64,000 bases of DNA from contig NZ_QNUF01000024.1 in assembly GCF_003385455.1 (NCBI RefSeq), positions 21,892-85,891 of the forward strand, given 5' to 3'. Below, piece by piece: positions 16,384-25,384 of this stretch (the first letter of the stretch is position 1; each line of letters starts with the position of its first letter). A program made the translations under genes and the position numbers. Origin of the DNA: Chryseobacterium rhizosphaerae. Its GTDB lineage: Bacteria > Bacteroidota > Bacteroidia > Flavobacteriales > Weeksellaceae. Under the pieces are notes generated by a model. The model had not been told where the DNA came from. It ran no database searches and saw only the letters and a list, made by a program, of their open reading frames with translations.

Positions 16384-17237
16384 TTTTTAAAAACACCATG
16401 CAAAGACAAATTTTACAACCTATTTTAATCATTCTTTCCCTGATTTTAACCACAAATTTTATTGCTGGACAGAAGAAAGAATTCCGGGATACTCAGGTGG
16501 ATAGCCTGACTTTTTTAAATAACCGGAAAGTTGTAAACAGTTTGAATACTGAGGTTTTCAAGAAAAAAATATTCTCAAAAGATAGTATTCAGATTCCTTA
16601 CAGACTTTTAACTCCCCAAAATACTGCTAAGGGAAAGAAATACCCGTTAGTCATCACTTTTCATAATTCAACCAGAATTGGCAGTGATAATGAAAACCAG
16701 CTTGAACTGTTTGCCAAAATGTGGTTAAGGAATGAGATTTACAGTAAATATCAATGTTATGTGATAGCGCCACAATTCAGTAAGCGTTCTTCAAATTATG
16801 AAAATAACAGTGAGAATATCCAAATTTCAAAACCTTCCCATGACGTTTTTGCTTTGTTGGAATTGATTAAAAATGTAGAAAAAGAATATCCGGATATTGA
16901 TAAAGGCAGGATTTATTTGATAGGGTACTCTATGGGAGCATCAACAGCACAAAACCTGATGAATATTCAGCCTGACCAATTTGCGGCTCTGGTATCTGTA
17001 GCTGCTGTTCCTGATTTTTCCAATCTTAGAAAGATAAGTAAGAAAAATATCTGGTTGATTCACGGAGAAAAGGATACTGATAATCCATATATCGGAAGTG
17101 TAGAATTATTTAATAAACTTTCTTCAGACCCTAACTTAGTTTTCACCACTTTCACACATCTCAATCACAATAATATTGTTATCCCATTTTTGCTGACAGA
17201 AGAAATTCCAAAATGGTTGTTTAAAAAACATAAATAA
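16380..17237 (+). CDS. Exported alpha/beta-hydrolase (esterase/peptidase type)
   Basis: A 285-residue serine hydrolase. After a signal peptide (LIILSLILTTNFIAGQ) comes a PHB-depolymerase/prolyl-oligopeptidase-like fold with the nucleophile elbow LIGYSMGAS (GYSMG) near residue 185, an oxyanion-type segment YPLVITFHNS near 88, and a likely catalytic His in THLNHNNIV near 259. YPDIDKGRIYLIGYSMG is typical of this esterase group. The substrate is unknown. The ATG at 16380 overlaps the upstream stop; ATG 16398 is an alternative start closer to the signal core. Confidence 0.75.
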   Translation: MIFKNTMQRQILQPILIILSLILTTNFIAGQKKEFRDTQVDSLTFLNNRKVVNSLNTEVFKKKIFSKDSIQIPYRLLTPQNTAKGKKYPLVITFHNSTRIGSDNENQLELFAKMWLRNEIYSKYQCYVIAPQFSKRSSNYENNSENIQISKPSHDVFALLELIKNVEKEYPDIDKGRIYLIGYSMGASTAQNLMNIQPDQFAALVSVAAVPDFSNLRKISKKNIWLIHGEKDTDNPYIGSVELFNKLSSDPNLVFTTFTHLNHNNIVIPFLLTEEIPKWLFKKHK

Positions 17238-17280
17238 AAGACTGTACCGGATGTACAATACAGTTAATTCAATTCAGATA

Positions 17281-17309
17281 AATCCTGTAAGTTTTCTTGC
17301 AGGGTTTTT
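17281..17309 (+). terminator. Intrinsic terminator after the esterase gene
   Basis: AATCCTGTAAG pairs with CTTGCAGGGTT (G-U pairs allowed) around a TTTT loop, followed by a T-run. Confidence 0.75.
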
Positions 17310-17514
17310 CGATTGTAAGGTCGTTGGCTTGTTGAAATCAGGTCTGGATCTCCATTTTTTTGTGTTTATATAAAAATATGTCTTCAGGTATATAAAACAT
17401 CTTATATTTTTTTTGCTGATTTATGTAAGAGGTTGTAAATTAGGGGGTCATAAATCGTTTGTTTTTAAATATATTTTAGAAATTAATAAAAACTCCACCA
17501 AATCAGAAATAACC

Positions 17515-18012
17515 ATGGCAGAATATCTTGCAAAATCAAATAATTCTTTATCCTTTGAGGTGACACAGGGTGACCAATTGATAGGGAAGCTTACGTACGG
17601 AAGCTGGTTTAATTTTAATGCGATAGCAGAAATTGCAAACGTAACCTATCAGATTGAGCCTAAGGGTTTTTGGGGGACCACTATTGAGCTGAAAGATCAT
17701 GAAAAAGTACTCTTAAAGTTCAGAATGAACTGGAATGGAGAAATTGTAGTCCAAACTTATTTTAATGGGATAAAAAATGGATTTCTTTTTAAACACAGAG
17801 GTATTTTTAAAGAGTCATTTGTATTGACTGATCAGGAGGGAATTGAGCTTTTAGTGATGAAACCCAACCTCAAGTGGAGTACCTTGAATTATGAATATGA
17901 TATCACAACCTCTGATGCCTTTGAAACATTTCCGGATAAAGAAATTGTGCTGATCAATGCCTTACACTGTGCCAATTATTATATGTCGATGATGATGTCT
18001 GCCATCATATAG
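17515..18012 (+). CDS. Tubby/LURP-one-like beta-barrel protein
   Basis: A 165-residue cytosolic protein with no signal peptide. It is rich in alternating beta strands (LSFEVTQGDQLIGKLTYGSWF, ATVTYQIEP-type, WGTTIELKDHEKVLLKFRM, NGEIVVQTYFNG), in the manner of LURP-one/tubby C-terminal-like proteins, and ends with a hydrophobic helix CANYYMSMMMSAII like the buried tubby helix. Function unknown. The frame is open to 17413, but ATG 17515 (MAEYLAKSNNSL) gives the compact domain. It stands alone between two hairpins. Confidence 0.6.
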   Translation: MAEYLAKSNNSLSFEVTQGDQLIGKLTYGSWFNFNAIAEIANVTYQIEPKGFWGTTIELKDHEKVLLKFRMNWNGEIVVQTYFNGIKNGFLFKHRGIFKESFVLTDQEGIELLVMKPNLKWSTLNYEYDITTSDAFETFPDKEIVLINALHCANYYMSMMMSAII

Positions 18013-18121
18013 CGACATAGCTATAATAAATCCCTGCTGAAGATAGTATACCAAGATTAGCCCATTCATTATGGAACAAACAAAGAAAATATAGAATTAA
18101 AATATCATCAACAGATGATAC

Positions 18122-18151
18122 AAAGGGTTTCTGAAATTTCAGAAACCCTTT
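18122..18151. terminator. Bidirectional-type hairpin
   Basis: A perfect 30-base palindrome with half-site AAAGGGTTTCTGAAA, A-rich before and T-rich after, 109 bases beyond the preceding stop codon and before the TonB receptor gene. Confidence 0.75.
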
Positions 18152-18224
18152 ATTTACGGCCTTTTTTAATAAGTTAATTTTATGATTTGTGTAATATTTT
18201 TATTTAGAATTAATAAAAATAGAA

Positions 18225-18232
18225 TAATTTTG
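18225..18232 (+). promoter_or_regulatory. Candidate -7 box of the TonB receptor operon
   Basis: TAATTTTG matches TAnnTTTG and lies 22 bases before the receptor ATG. The upstream box is weak (TTTAG about 18 bases away). A Fur site would be expected near here, but I could not identify a convincing one. Confidence 0.5.
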
Positions 18233-18254
18233 CAAAACTAAACTTAATTATACA

Positions 18255-20423
18255 ATGAAAAGGACAATTATTTCTGCGGCTTTATTAGCCGTATCTATAC
18301 TGAGTGCCCAGGAAAAAGATACGGTTAAAATAGCTGAAATTCAGGCAGTATCCCTACAAGGGACTCACAATTACAGAACCAAGAAATCAGAATCAGTAGC
18401 AAGACTTCCATTGGAAAACCTTGAAAATCCCACTGTTTATAACCTTGTTCCCAAGGAAATCATCAGTGAAATGAGTGCTGTGGACTTCAATACGGCAATG
18501 GCTTCAGCTCCGGGAGTGGTCGTGAATAACAGTGTAAACGACAGTGGAAATGATATTTTCCTGAGAGGTTTCAGTTCTTCTGCAAATTTTAGAAACGGTT
18601 TAATCCAAAACCCGAGAGTACAGTCTGAAATTGCTAACGTAGAAAGAATAGAAGTAATCAAAGGGCCTTCAGGAACTTTGTTTGGAGGAACATTAGCCAA
18701 TTATGGAGGGATAGTCAATGTAGTGACTAAAAAGCCACAGGAAAATTTTGGAGGAATCATCAATTATACCACCGGAAGCTGGGGAATGAACAGAATCACG
18801 GCAGATATCAATACTCCGTTGAATAAAGAAAAAACAGCTTTGGCAAGATTTAATGTGGCTGCCTATTCTCAGGATTCTTTCCAGGATGCAGGCTACAATA
18901 AAGGCTTGTTTTTCTCTGGAAGCATTTTATACAAAGTCAGTGATAAAACTACCGTAACATTGGATACTGAATTCCATTCGCCGGAAAAAACACTGAATGC
19001 CTATGTGAGACAGTCTGAAAAGCTGACCCTTCACTCTATGAAAGACCTTGCAGCCATTCATGGCAGATCATTTACAAGCAATGACATAGGATCAAAAAGA
19101 ACCAATTTCGTTACCATGGCTGAAGTCACCCATAAATTTAATGATCAATGGACTTCCAGAACGTCTTACCAGAGAGGAGAAGCTAACGAAAATGAATCTA
19201 TATTTTTGGTATTGAACTATTTAAATGATAATTCTGTAAGCCGAAGCATCCGCCCTTTTGATAATTATAAAATAACCACAGATAACATCCAGCAGAACTT
19301 TATCGGAGACTTTAAAATAGGAAAACTGAGAAACCGTCTGGTGGTAGGATTTGATTATTTCCACCAGAACAGTAAAAATCAATATCCTGTTTATAAAGTG
19401 GGTAAGAATGATTCTTCCGTATTCGTTCCATATCCTTTAAACGGAGTCATTGTAGACAAAGATCAGCCTCAGCCTACAGACGTCGTTTTACTGAATGGAA
19501 CTTCTGACTGGACTTCAATTTCCCGGGATGTCGTGAAGGCACTTCCAAGAAATGGGACCAAATACGAAATATCACAATACAGTACGTACAGTGCATATGT
19601 TTCTGATGTTTTAAATATTACGGATAATTTCCTTGTAATGGCAAGTTTAAGAATGGATCATTATAAGAATGATGATATCAAAAGAAACGGGGTTCCCGGA
19701 AATGATGGGTACAATCAGACCCAGTTTTCTCCAAAATTTGGATTAGTCTATGAAATTAAAAAAGATGAAATTTCATTCTTTGCCAACTACGTAAATGGAT
19801 TTAAAAACATAGCTCCTTCAGCTAACCAGGATGGAATTCTTACGAAATGGGATCCTGAGCAAGGGAATCAGTTTGAGGCCGGTTTTAAACTGGATCTATT
19901 CGGTAAGAAATTACTTTCAACCATTACCTATTACAATATGAAGGTTAAAAACAGAGTAATTGCTGATCCGGGCGGTTTGGGAAGCAGACAGGACGGAAAT
20001 ATTAAAAATCAGGGGTTTGAAATGGACGTGGTCATAAACCCGGTGAAAGGATGGAATATCGTAGGAGGATACGGGTATAACGATAACCGTTATGATGACA
20101 GAGGTAAAGATGCCGGAAAAAGAATTGCGTGGACACCTAAACATGTCGCCAATTTATGGACCAGTTATAAAATTATGGATGGTGCTTATGAAGGCTTAGG
20201 TTTCGGAGCCGGGTTCAATTTTGTAGATAAAACTTATATCAATATTACCAATCACTTTCTTGCCCCTTCATACACCTCTGTAGGTGCTACTATTTTCTAT
20301 GATAAGAAGAAATACAGAATTGGTCTGAAAATGAATAATGCCCTGAATGAGACCTATTGGAACTTTTATGGCCAGCCACAGAAGCCAAGAGAAGTTCTTG
20401 CCAACTTCGCATTTAAATTTTAA
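18255..20423 (+). CDS. TonB-dependent siderophore receptor
   Basis: A 722-residue outer-membrane receptor. A signal peptide (MKRTIISAALLAVSILSAQ) is followed by a plug domain at about residues 55-165 (DFNTAMASAPGVVVNN, DIFLRGFSSS, VERIEVIKGPSGTLFGG, GGIVNVVTKKP) and a 22-strand barrel ending FANFAFKF with the terminal aromatic residue. RIEVIKGPSGTLFG and GYGYNDNRYDD-type barrel strands match siderophore receptors such as the ferrichrome/ferric-coprogen class. It lacks an N-terminal signalling or carboxypeptidase-like domain. With the PepSY protein and esterase downstream it likely imports an iron chelate. Confidence 0.88.
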   Translation: MKRTIISAALLAVSILSAQEKDTVKIAEIQAVSLQGTHNYRTKKSESVARLPLENLENPTVYNLVPKEIISEMSAVDFNTAMASAPGVVVNNSVNDSGNDIFLRGFSSSANFRNGLIQNPRVQSEIANVERIEVIKGPSGTLFGGTLANYGGIVNVVTKKPQENFGGIINYTTGSWGMNRITADINTPLNKEKTALARFNVAAYSQDSFQDAGYNKGLFFSGSILYKVSDKTTVTLDTEFHSPEKTLNAYVRQSEKLTLHSMKDLAAIHGRSFTSNDIGSKRTNFVTMAEVTHKFNDQWTSRTSYQRGEANENESIFLVLNYLNDNSVSRSIRPFDNYKITTDNIQQNFIGDFKIGKLRNRLVVGFDYFHQNSKNQYPVYKVGKNDSSVFVPYPLNGVIVDKDQPQPTDVVLLNGTSDWTSISRDVVKALPRNGTKYEISQYSTYSAYVSDVLNITDNFLVMASLRMDHYKNDDIKRNGVPGNDGYNQTQFSPKFGLVYEIKKDEISFFANYVNGFKNIAPSANQDGILTKWDPEQGNQFEAGFKLDLFGKKLLSTITYYNMKVKNRVIADPGGLGSRQDGNIKNQGFEMDVVINPVKGWNIVGGYGYNDNRYDDRGKDAGKRIAWTPKHVANLWTSYKIMDGAYEGLGFGAGFNFVDKTYINITNHFLAPSYTSVGATIFYDKKKYRIGLKMNNALNETYWNFYGQPQKPREVLANFAFKF

Positions 20424-20456
20424 TTAAAAATAAAAATTATTTAAAAGATATAGTTT

Positions 20457-20580
20457 GTTGGAAAACGCAATGGCGGTTTTCTATAGGAGGTGGAATTATC
20501 TATTCTTTCTGGAAATCTTGATTTTCAAGCGCCTTAAAAGCTGTATGTATGGTAATCCCTGCGTCTTTCCGTTTTCCAAC
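20457..20580. repeat. Intergenic inverted repeat between receptor and PepSY genes
   Basis: GTTGGAAAACG (20457-20467) and CGTTTTCCAAC (20570-20580) are exact complements 102 bases apart. The interior contains, in reverse orientation, a CTTTTAAGGCGC/GAAAATCAAGATTT-type stretch related to the 144-bp repeats at 36.7-37.2 kb, so it is probably another copy of that element family. Confidence 0.6.
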
Positions 20581-20611
20581 AATTATATTATAGATAACAG
20601 GATAATTAGAT

Positions 20612-21886
20612 ATGGATAATAAAAAAACTAACCCCAAGAAAAAACAGGGAAAATCCCTGACCAAACGGATTACAGGTTGGCTGCATCTTTGGCTGGGACT
20701 TGTTTCCGGAATCATTGTACTGACTGTGACACTTTCAGGAACAGTATTTGTCTTCTGTGACGAAATTATAGATCTGTGTGGTGGAAGTGCCAAATATGTT
20801 CAGGTTCCTGCCAATGCAAAGAAAAGATCTCCTGAAGAACTCCTTGCTCAATTTCATCAGCAGGTTCCGGATCGTAAAGCATTTTATTTTGACACCTATA
20901 AAGAAGCGGACCGAAGCTTTAGAGTAGCTTCTGCTACCAAACCTCCTAAAGATAAGAATACAGGAAAAGCAGAAAAACCAAAAGGAAAGGGCCGTGGTCC
21001 GAGGGGAGTATTTGCCTATCATTACCTTGACCCTTATACCGGAAAAGTGATGGGCTCTACAAAGAGTTATGAGTTTTTCTATGTTGTTGCCCATATTCAT
21101 GCCCAGCTGTTGGCAGGAAAGTTTGGGAAAACGGTGGTAGGAGTTGCTTCCATTATATTTTTCATCCAGCTTATCGGCGGGCTTATCCTTTGGTGGCCAA
21201 AAAAATGGAATAAAACCACCAGGACAACGGCATTCAAAATAAAATCGGGAACGAAGTGGCGCAGGAAAAATTATGACTTCCACAATGTATTCGGTTTTTA
21301 TTCATTGCTCCCGGCAGTATTTATTACAATCACGGGGCTTATTATGGCTTATAAAGTCCTTACAGATCTTACACAAACTGCTTTTGGTGGCGTAGCAGAT
21401 GCCCATAAAATTGCCGAAAAATTTGATCCTAAGTTTGATCCTGAAAAAAAAGCATTGCCTTTTACGGCTTTTATAGAGAGAAATTTTAAAGAAATTCCTG
21501 AAGCAAAACAGATCAGGATGAGTGTTCCAAGAAATGACTCAGCGACTGTTTATAATGTAGTGGCAGCCCAATTTATCGGCTTAAAAAGTATTACAAACGG
21601 TAAAAGCAGGGAAATCAATAAATATACAGGAAATGAAATCATCTATCCGAAAGAAGTTCTGATGCATGAAGTGATTGAACATATGAATTTTGATCTGCAT
21701 GTCGGCTATTGGGGCGGAATGTTTGGAAAAATCTTCACTTTCGTTATCGGGATCATCTGTACAAGCCTTCCGGTAACCGGATTCCTGATCTGGTGGGGAA
21801 GGAAAAATAAATCAACGAAAAAGACAAAGGAAATCAAAACTATTCATCAACACAGAAAAGACGAACATCATGAACAACTGGTTTAA
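20612..21886 (+). CDS. PepSY-associated TM protein, siderophore-iron reductase type
   Basis: A 424-residue inner-membrane protein with about four membrane spans: WLHLWLGLVSGIIVLTVTLSGTVFVF near 27-52, VVGVASIIFFIQLIGGLILWW near 170, VFGFYSLLPAVFITITGLIMAY near 227 and IFTFVIGIICTSLPVTGFLIWW near 375. The first-span histidine and a second in HIHAQLL are the pairs seen in PiuB/FoxB-like proteins. FoxB-like members reduce ferric siderophores in the periplasm. It lies between the receptor and the esterase and overlaps the latter by 17 bases. The internal loop has a Lys/Pro-rich stretch near residue 110-130. Confidence 0.82.
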   Translation: MDNKKTNPKKKQGKSLTKRITGWLHLWLGLVSGIIVLTVTLSGTVFVFCDEIIDLCGGSAKYVQVPANAKKRSPEELLAQFHQQVPDRKAFYFDTYKEADRSFRVASATKPPKDKNTGKAEKPKGKGRGPRGVFAYHYLDPYTGKVMGSTKSYEFFYVVAHIHAQLLAGKFGKTVVGVASIIFFIQLIGGLILWWPKKWNKTTRTTAFKIKSGTKWRRKNYDFHNVFGFYSLLPAVFITITGLIMAYKVLTDLTQTAFGGVADAHKIAEKFDPKFDPEKKALPFTAFIERNFKEIPEAKQIRMSVPRNDSATVYNVVAAQFIGLKSITNGKSREINKYTGNEIIYPKEVLMHEVIEHMNFDLHVGYWGGMFGKIFTFVIGIICTSLPVTGFLIWWGRKNKSTKKTKEIKTIHQHRKDEHHEQLV

Positions 21887-22928
21887 ATTTTTATACCTTT
21901 CCCTATTTTTAATGCTTACTTCAAAAGCCAATGCTCAGGAAAAAGTAATAGTGGGAGAGAAGCAGGTTTTATTTTCAAAAATTTTAAATGAAAACAGAGA
22001 AGTTTGGATTCATCTTCCTAAAACCTATGACGACACTACGATTAATCCGGCAAAATATCCTGTAATCTATCTTTTGGATGGTGAAATCAATTTTGAGTAT
22101 TATGTCGGGATGACTGATTTTCTTGCCCGGACACCTTATGCTGATATTCCGGAATGTATTGTGGTAGGAATTAAAAATACAGAACGGACAAGAGACCTTA
22201 CCCCCACAAAGGCTCAAAAGAAAAGTCCGGTAAACCCTAATCTTACCCTTTTTGCCGACAGTGGAGGAAGTGAGAATTTCATAAAATTCATGCAGGAAGA
22301 ACTGAAACCGTTTATCAATAAAAAGTACAGAACTCAGGAGTATTCTTTGCTGGTAGGGCATTCTTTTGGAGGGCTGTTTGCCATTAATACTTTTCTTACC
22401 CACCCTGATTATTTCAATGCCTATGTTGCCAATGACCCCAGCTTATGGTGGGATAATAAGGTGTTGATTTCCAAAACTAAAGATTATATTGAAAAGCATA
22501 AAAAGTTTCCTGCGAAAAAGTCTCTGTTTGTTTCCCAGGCAGATAATGAGGAACAGCAGAAAAACTGGAATTCTGATATGACGCAGACCATAGAAGAGTT
22601 TAAAGGAATAGTGGAAAGCAATGGTTCACTGAACTACAAACACCGTTTCTTTGAAGGAGAAGTGCATGGTACTGTTTCTTATCCTGCAAATTATGAAGCC
22701 CTGAAGTTTATATTTAAAGGCTTCAGAACAGATATTAAACAACTTGCCAAAAATCCGGAATTGTTGGAGGGAGAATATAAAAAGCTTTCTGAGAAAACAG
22801 GAGCAGACTTCGTACCATCAGAATCTTATCTGAATGTAGTGCTTAAATTTATGAAAAGTAACGAGTTCAAAGAATCTGAAACTTACTTTATACATATGAA
22901 AAACAGACTTTATCCTAAAGTAAAATAA
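21870..22928 (+). CDS. Exported esterase, Fes/IroE-like
   Basis: A 352-residue alpha/beta-hydrolase of the esterase-D family. It has a signal peptide (FLYLSLFLMLTSKANAQ), the strand YPVIYLLDGEINFEYYVG, the nucleophile elbow LVGHSFGGLFA near residue 165 and a likely catalytic histidine in GEVHGTVSYP near 269. IroE-type periplasmic relatives linearise or hydrolyse tri-catechol siderophores; others are general carboxylesterases. The start codon lies inside the upstream PepSY gene, so the two are coupled. Together with receptor and reductase candidate it completes an iron-release route: import, reduce, cleave. Substrate is inferred. Confidence 0.78.
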   Translation: MNNWFKFLYLSLFLMLTSKANAQEKVIVGEKQVLFSKILNENREVWIHLPKTYDDTTINPAKYPVIYLLDGEINFEYYVGMTDFLARTPYADIPECIVVGIKNTERTRDLTPTKAQKKSPVNPNLTLFADSGGSENFIKFMQEELKPFINKKYRTQEYSLLVGHSFGGLFAINTFLTHPDYFNAYVANDPSLWWDNKVLISKTKDYIEKHKKFPAKKSLFVSQADNEEQQKNWNSDMTQTIEEFKGIVESNGSLNYKHRFFEGEVHGTVSYPANYEALKFIFKGFRTDIKQLAKNPELLEGEYKKLSEKTGADFVPSESYLNVVLKFMKSNEFKESETYFIHMKNRLYPKVK

Positions 22929-22968
22929 TGCTTACCGGATCATCAATTGAGTTTAAATAATTGTAAAA

Positions 22969-23002
22969 ACAAAACCATAAGCACTCGTGTTTATGGTTTT
23001 GT
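22969..23002. terminator. Hairpin after the siderophore operon
   Basis: ACAAAACCATAA and TTATGGTTTTGT are exact complements around a ten-base loop, between the convergent esterase and lipoprotein genes. There is no long T-run. Confidence 0.6.
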
Positions 23003-23032
23003 CATTATTATTAGATAATTATAATAAGTTTT

Positions 23033-23081
23033 GGCTAAAGCCGATGGATGATTAATAAAATATAAAGCGGGCTAAAGCCCG
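23033..23081. repeat. Pair of GGCTAAAGCC hairpins
   Basis: GGCTAAAGCC at 23033-23042 and CGGGCTAAAGCCCG at 23068-23081 are two related small hairpins 25 bases apart. I recognise this 'ggctaaagccgatgg ... cgggctaaagcccg' arrangement as a dispersed intergenic element in Chryseobacterium-like genomes; a genome-wide copy count would be needed to confirm that. Confidence 0.55.
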
Positions 23082-23141
23082 TTCCAATTGATAAATATGC
23101 TGTAATGACAGAATTTCTCATAAATGCTGCTGAGTAAATTA

Positions 23142-24164
23142 CTAATGTCTGTTATCACAGTTGATTGTGAAGTCTTTCTGATTTTTATCTAAAAATGTAA
23201 TGGAAGGGCAGCCAAAAGACTGTGCAACAAATCCAAAAATTACAGGAGGTTTCCCTTTGAACAGATAACCGGTCCATTGAGAAGTATTGCTTTCATCATT
23301 ACTGATTCCATTAAGGGGAGTAAATTCAGCCCCGTCGCCACCGGCTGTGGTAATCGTTTTTTCAAATGTTTTTTCATTACGGTCATTGACTACTACCAAT
23401 TTGCGCTCCTGAACCATTTCATCCTGAAGATAGTCCTGCAGATAATAGGTGAGATCTTCATATTTCGCCTGATAGGTATCTCCAGGTGTAAGCTTGGAAG
23501 ACGTAAAGTATTTCTTCGAAATGTCAGCACTCGCTTTCTTCCATTGAACAGGCTTCATTTTATTTTCAATAAAAGGGTTTTTATTCCCGAAATAGGCAAC
23601 AGCATTCTCATATTTATTTCTGATATCCGGTTCTTTATGAGCTTCAATCTGAAATCCTACCATGTATGAAGTACCATCTACTTCTTCACCTTCCATAGAA
23701 TAGAAATCTAAATAAGCAACTGCTTTAAGCTTGTTTAATGGAAGTTTTTCCAGTTTGTTGAATTGATAGTTGTAAAGGTAAAGTGAATCATTCTCTGTAA
23801 GATGAAGTCCGTTCAGTATTTTACTTCTGTGCTTTGAATCAAGCTCAATATACTGAAGCTGCTCAGGAGAAACATTTTTCTGATTGCTTAAAGCCTCTTT
23901 CTGTATAGGCTGGGGATCGGTATAAATATCTGATACAGAAATAAAAATATCTGACAGCGCATCTTTCTGTCCGGAGGAAATTACAGTGACACTGTAAATA
24001 TTAAAGTTTTTATAATCTATTTTTTCTTCCGTTGCTTTTGGAGTTTTTACAGAATCATTAGTAGCAGTAATTGCTGTTTCGGTGGGCTTCTTTTCATCCT
24101 TTTTGCAGCTGATAATCGCCAGTTGGGATAATAAAAGTGCCGCGAAAATCCTAATCTTCTTCAT
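23142..24164 (-). CDS. Lipoprotein of unknown function
   Basis: A 340-residue protein with signal peptide and lipobox (LLLSQLAIISCKKDEKK, Cys near residue 20) followed by a low-complexity Lys/Thr/Glu linker. The mature region has no motif I can name; it is mixed alpha/beta with EQLQYIELDSKHRSKILNG and a C-terminal WTGYLFKGKPPVIFGFVAQSFG-type strand pair with a final pair of cysteines (GCPSITF, NCDNR). It is monocistronic, facing the siderophore operon tail to tail. Confidence 0.7.
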   Translation of the reverse strand: MKKIRIFAALLLSQLAIISCKKDEKKPTETAITATNDSVKTPKATEEKIDYKNFNIYSVTVISSGQKDALSDIFISVSDIYTDPQPIQKEALSNQKNVSPEQLQYIELDSKHRSKILNGLHLTENDSLYLYNYQFNKLEKLPLNKLKAVAYLDFYSMEGEEVDGTSYMVGFQIEAHKEPDIRNKYENAVAYFGNKNPFIENKMKPVQWKKASADISKKYFTSSKLTPGDTYQAKYEDLTYYLQDYLQDEMVQERKLVVVNDRNEKTFEKTITTAGGDGAEFTPLNGISNDESNTSQWTGYLFKGKPPVIFGFVAQSFGCPSITFLDKNQKDFTINCDNRH

Positions 24165-24314
24165 AATTTTTTATTTGTAATGTTTTAGATCCTGTTTACA
24201 TTTTATTCAGGAATTCTTATATATTTTGTTGACAAGACTCAATAGGTCAGTTTGAAATTATTTTTTGATTAAAAAGATGAACGTAAAGCTTATGAATAAT
24301 TCCACTTTATTTTA

Positions 24315-24410
24315 AGTGGGCAAAGTGATGCGGCTTCGTCGCTGATGAAGATGTATGCTTATCCATACGCTTCGACGAATCAACGAAGTTGATTCTATCC
24401 TTTGCTCCCT
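24315..24410. repeat. Imperfect inverted repeat in a gene-free gap
   Basis: AGTGGGCAAAG (24315-24325) is nearly complementary to CTTTGCTCCCT (24400-24410); the interior contains GGCTTCGTCGCTGATGAAG and CTTCGACGAATCAACGAAG, themselves hairpin-like. No ORF. Probably a dispersed non-coding repeat. Confidence 0.4.
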
Positions 24411-24459
24411 AAAAATATAGATAATGAAGCTAAAGCTTTGCGTTAGAAAAACACATGTT

Positions 24460-25314
24460 TTAATTTATTTTATAATAAGGTTCTGAATAATACTTACTTG
24501 GCTTGATATAAGCTGTGTTTCTGTCTGCGTCAAAGATCCATATAAATCTGCGCAGCATATCAGCACCAAAATAGCTGACATTTTGTGTTTTAAGATTTCC
24601 CGAGAAAAAAGCCACGGAAATATCTTTGAAAACAAAGTCTCCTAATTTTAAAAAAGGAAGAATTCCCTGTTTGATAGCTAAATTTTGTGCATTGGAATTT
24701 TTAAGTGTTTTTTCTCCTATTATTTTTAATTTTTTTTCCAGTTCTTTCTCTTCAGTAAACTCATTACTATATAATACCCCACCTGAGTATCCGGATTGAA
24801 GAGCAAAATAAGACTCCTGTTGTTTCTCACCATCAACCACATTATCGGCAGCCACGATGAATACACCCTGATCCAGCATAATTTTAAGAGGTTGATAACC
24901 TGTAAGATCAGGGTTTTTGTCATAGATTACAAATTGACTGTTGTCATAATCAATTTTAAAAGTCTTTCCTTCAAATAGACTGGTTCCTATTTTTCCGTCC
25001 GATTCATAGCCTGAGAGCTGGTTGTCAAAAAATCGGACATCTTTCAGGGTTACCGGGCCAATATCCACCGTATTATGATCACTTATTTCTTCTTTATTGA
25101 AAATAATATGGTCTGCTTTTCTCTGCCGTTCCGGAGAAATAGAGCCATCTTTCATGGCAATCTGAAACATCAGGTCCAGTGAGTCTTTTTTGTTGACTTG
25201 GGACTTTACAATGATATTATTGTATTTTGTAATTCTGAAAGGGATGGTCTGCTGTGCCTGAATGCCAAGATAGCTGGCAAAAAGGAATAATAGGAGATTT
25301 GTTTTTTTGAGCAT
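24460..25314 (-). CDS. Exported retropepsin-like protein lacking catalytic Asp motifs
   Basis: A 284-residue secreted protein (signal MLKKTNLLLFLFASYLGIQAQ). The fold is suggested by DGKIGTSLFEGKTFKIDYDNSQFVIYD, matching the 'DGLLSLPMF...FIIDFTNKELIFPKE' segment of the aspartyl-protease-like protein at 38.5 kb, which has the same length. However, the two D-T/S-G active-site motifs are missing: the first position reads LDLMFQIA and the second YFALQSGYSGG, with Gln where Asp is expected. It may be a binding or structural pseudoenzyme. The alignment is by eye. Confidence 0.6.
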   Translation of the reverse strand: MLKKTNLLLFLFASYLGIQAQQTIPFRITKYNNIIVKSQVNKKDSLDLMFQIAMKDGSISPERQRKADHIIFNKEEISDHNTVDIGPVTLKDVRFFDNQLSGYESDGKIGTSLFEGKTFKIDYDNSQFVIYDKNPDLTGYQPLKIMLDQGVFIVAADNVVDGEKQQESYFALQSGYSGGVLYSNEFTEEKELEKKLKIIGEKTLKNSNAQNLAIKQGILPFLKLGDFVFKDISVAFFSGNLKTQNVSYFGADMLRRFIWIFDADRNTAYIKPSKYYSEPYYKIN

Positions 25315-25354
25315 TGTTAGTAGTGATTGGTGTTAAAACTCTAAATTTACCCAT

Positions 25355-25362
25355 TATCTTTG
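25355..25362 (+). promoter_or_regulatory. Candidate -7 box of the Crp-like gene
   Basis: TATCTTTG matches TAnnTTTG and lies 22 bases before the start codon at 25385. A TTG at 25327-25329 is 25 bases upstream, longer than ideal. Confidence 0.5.
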
Positions 25363-25384
25363 GATCGGCAAATAATATTGTGAA

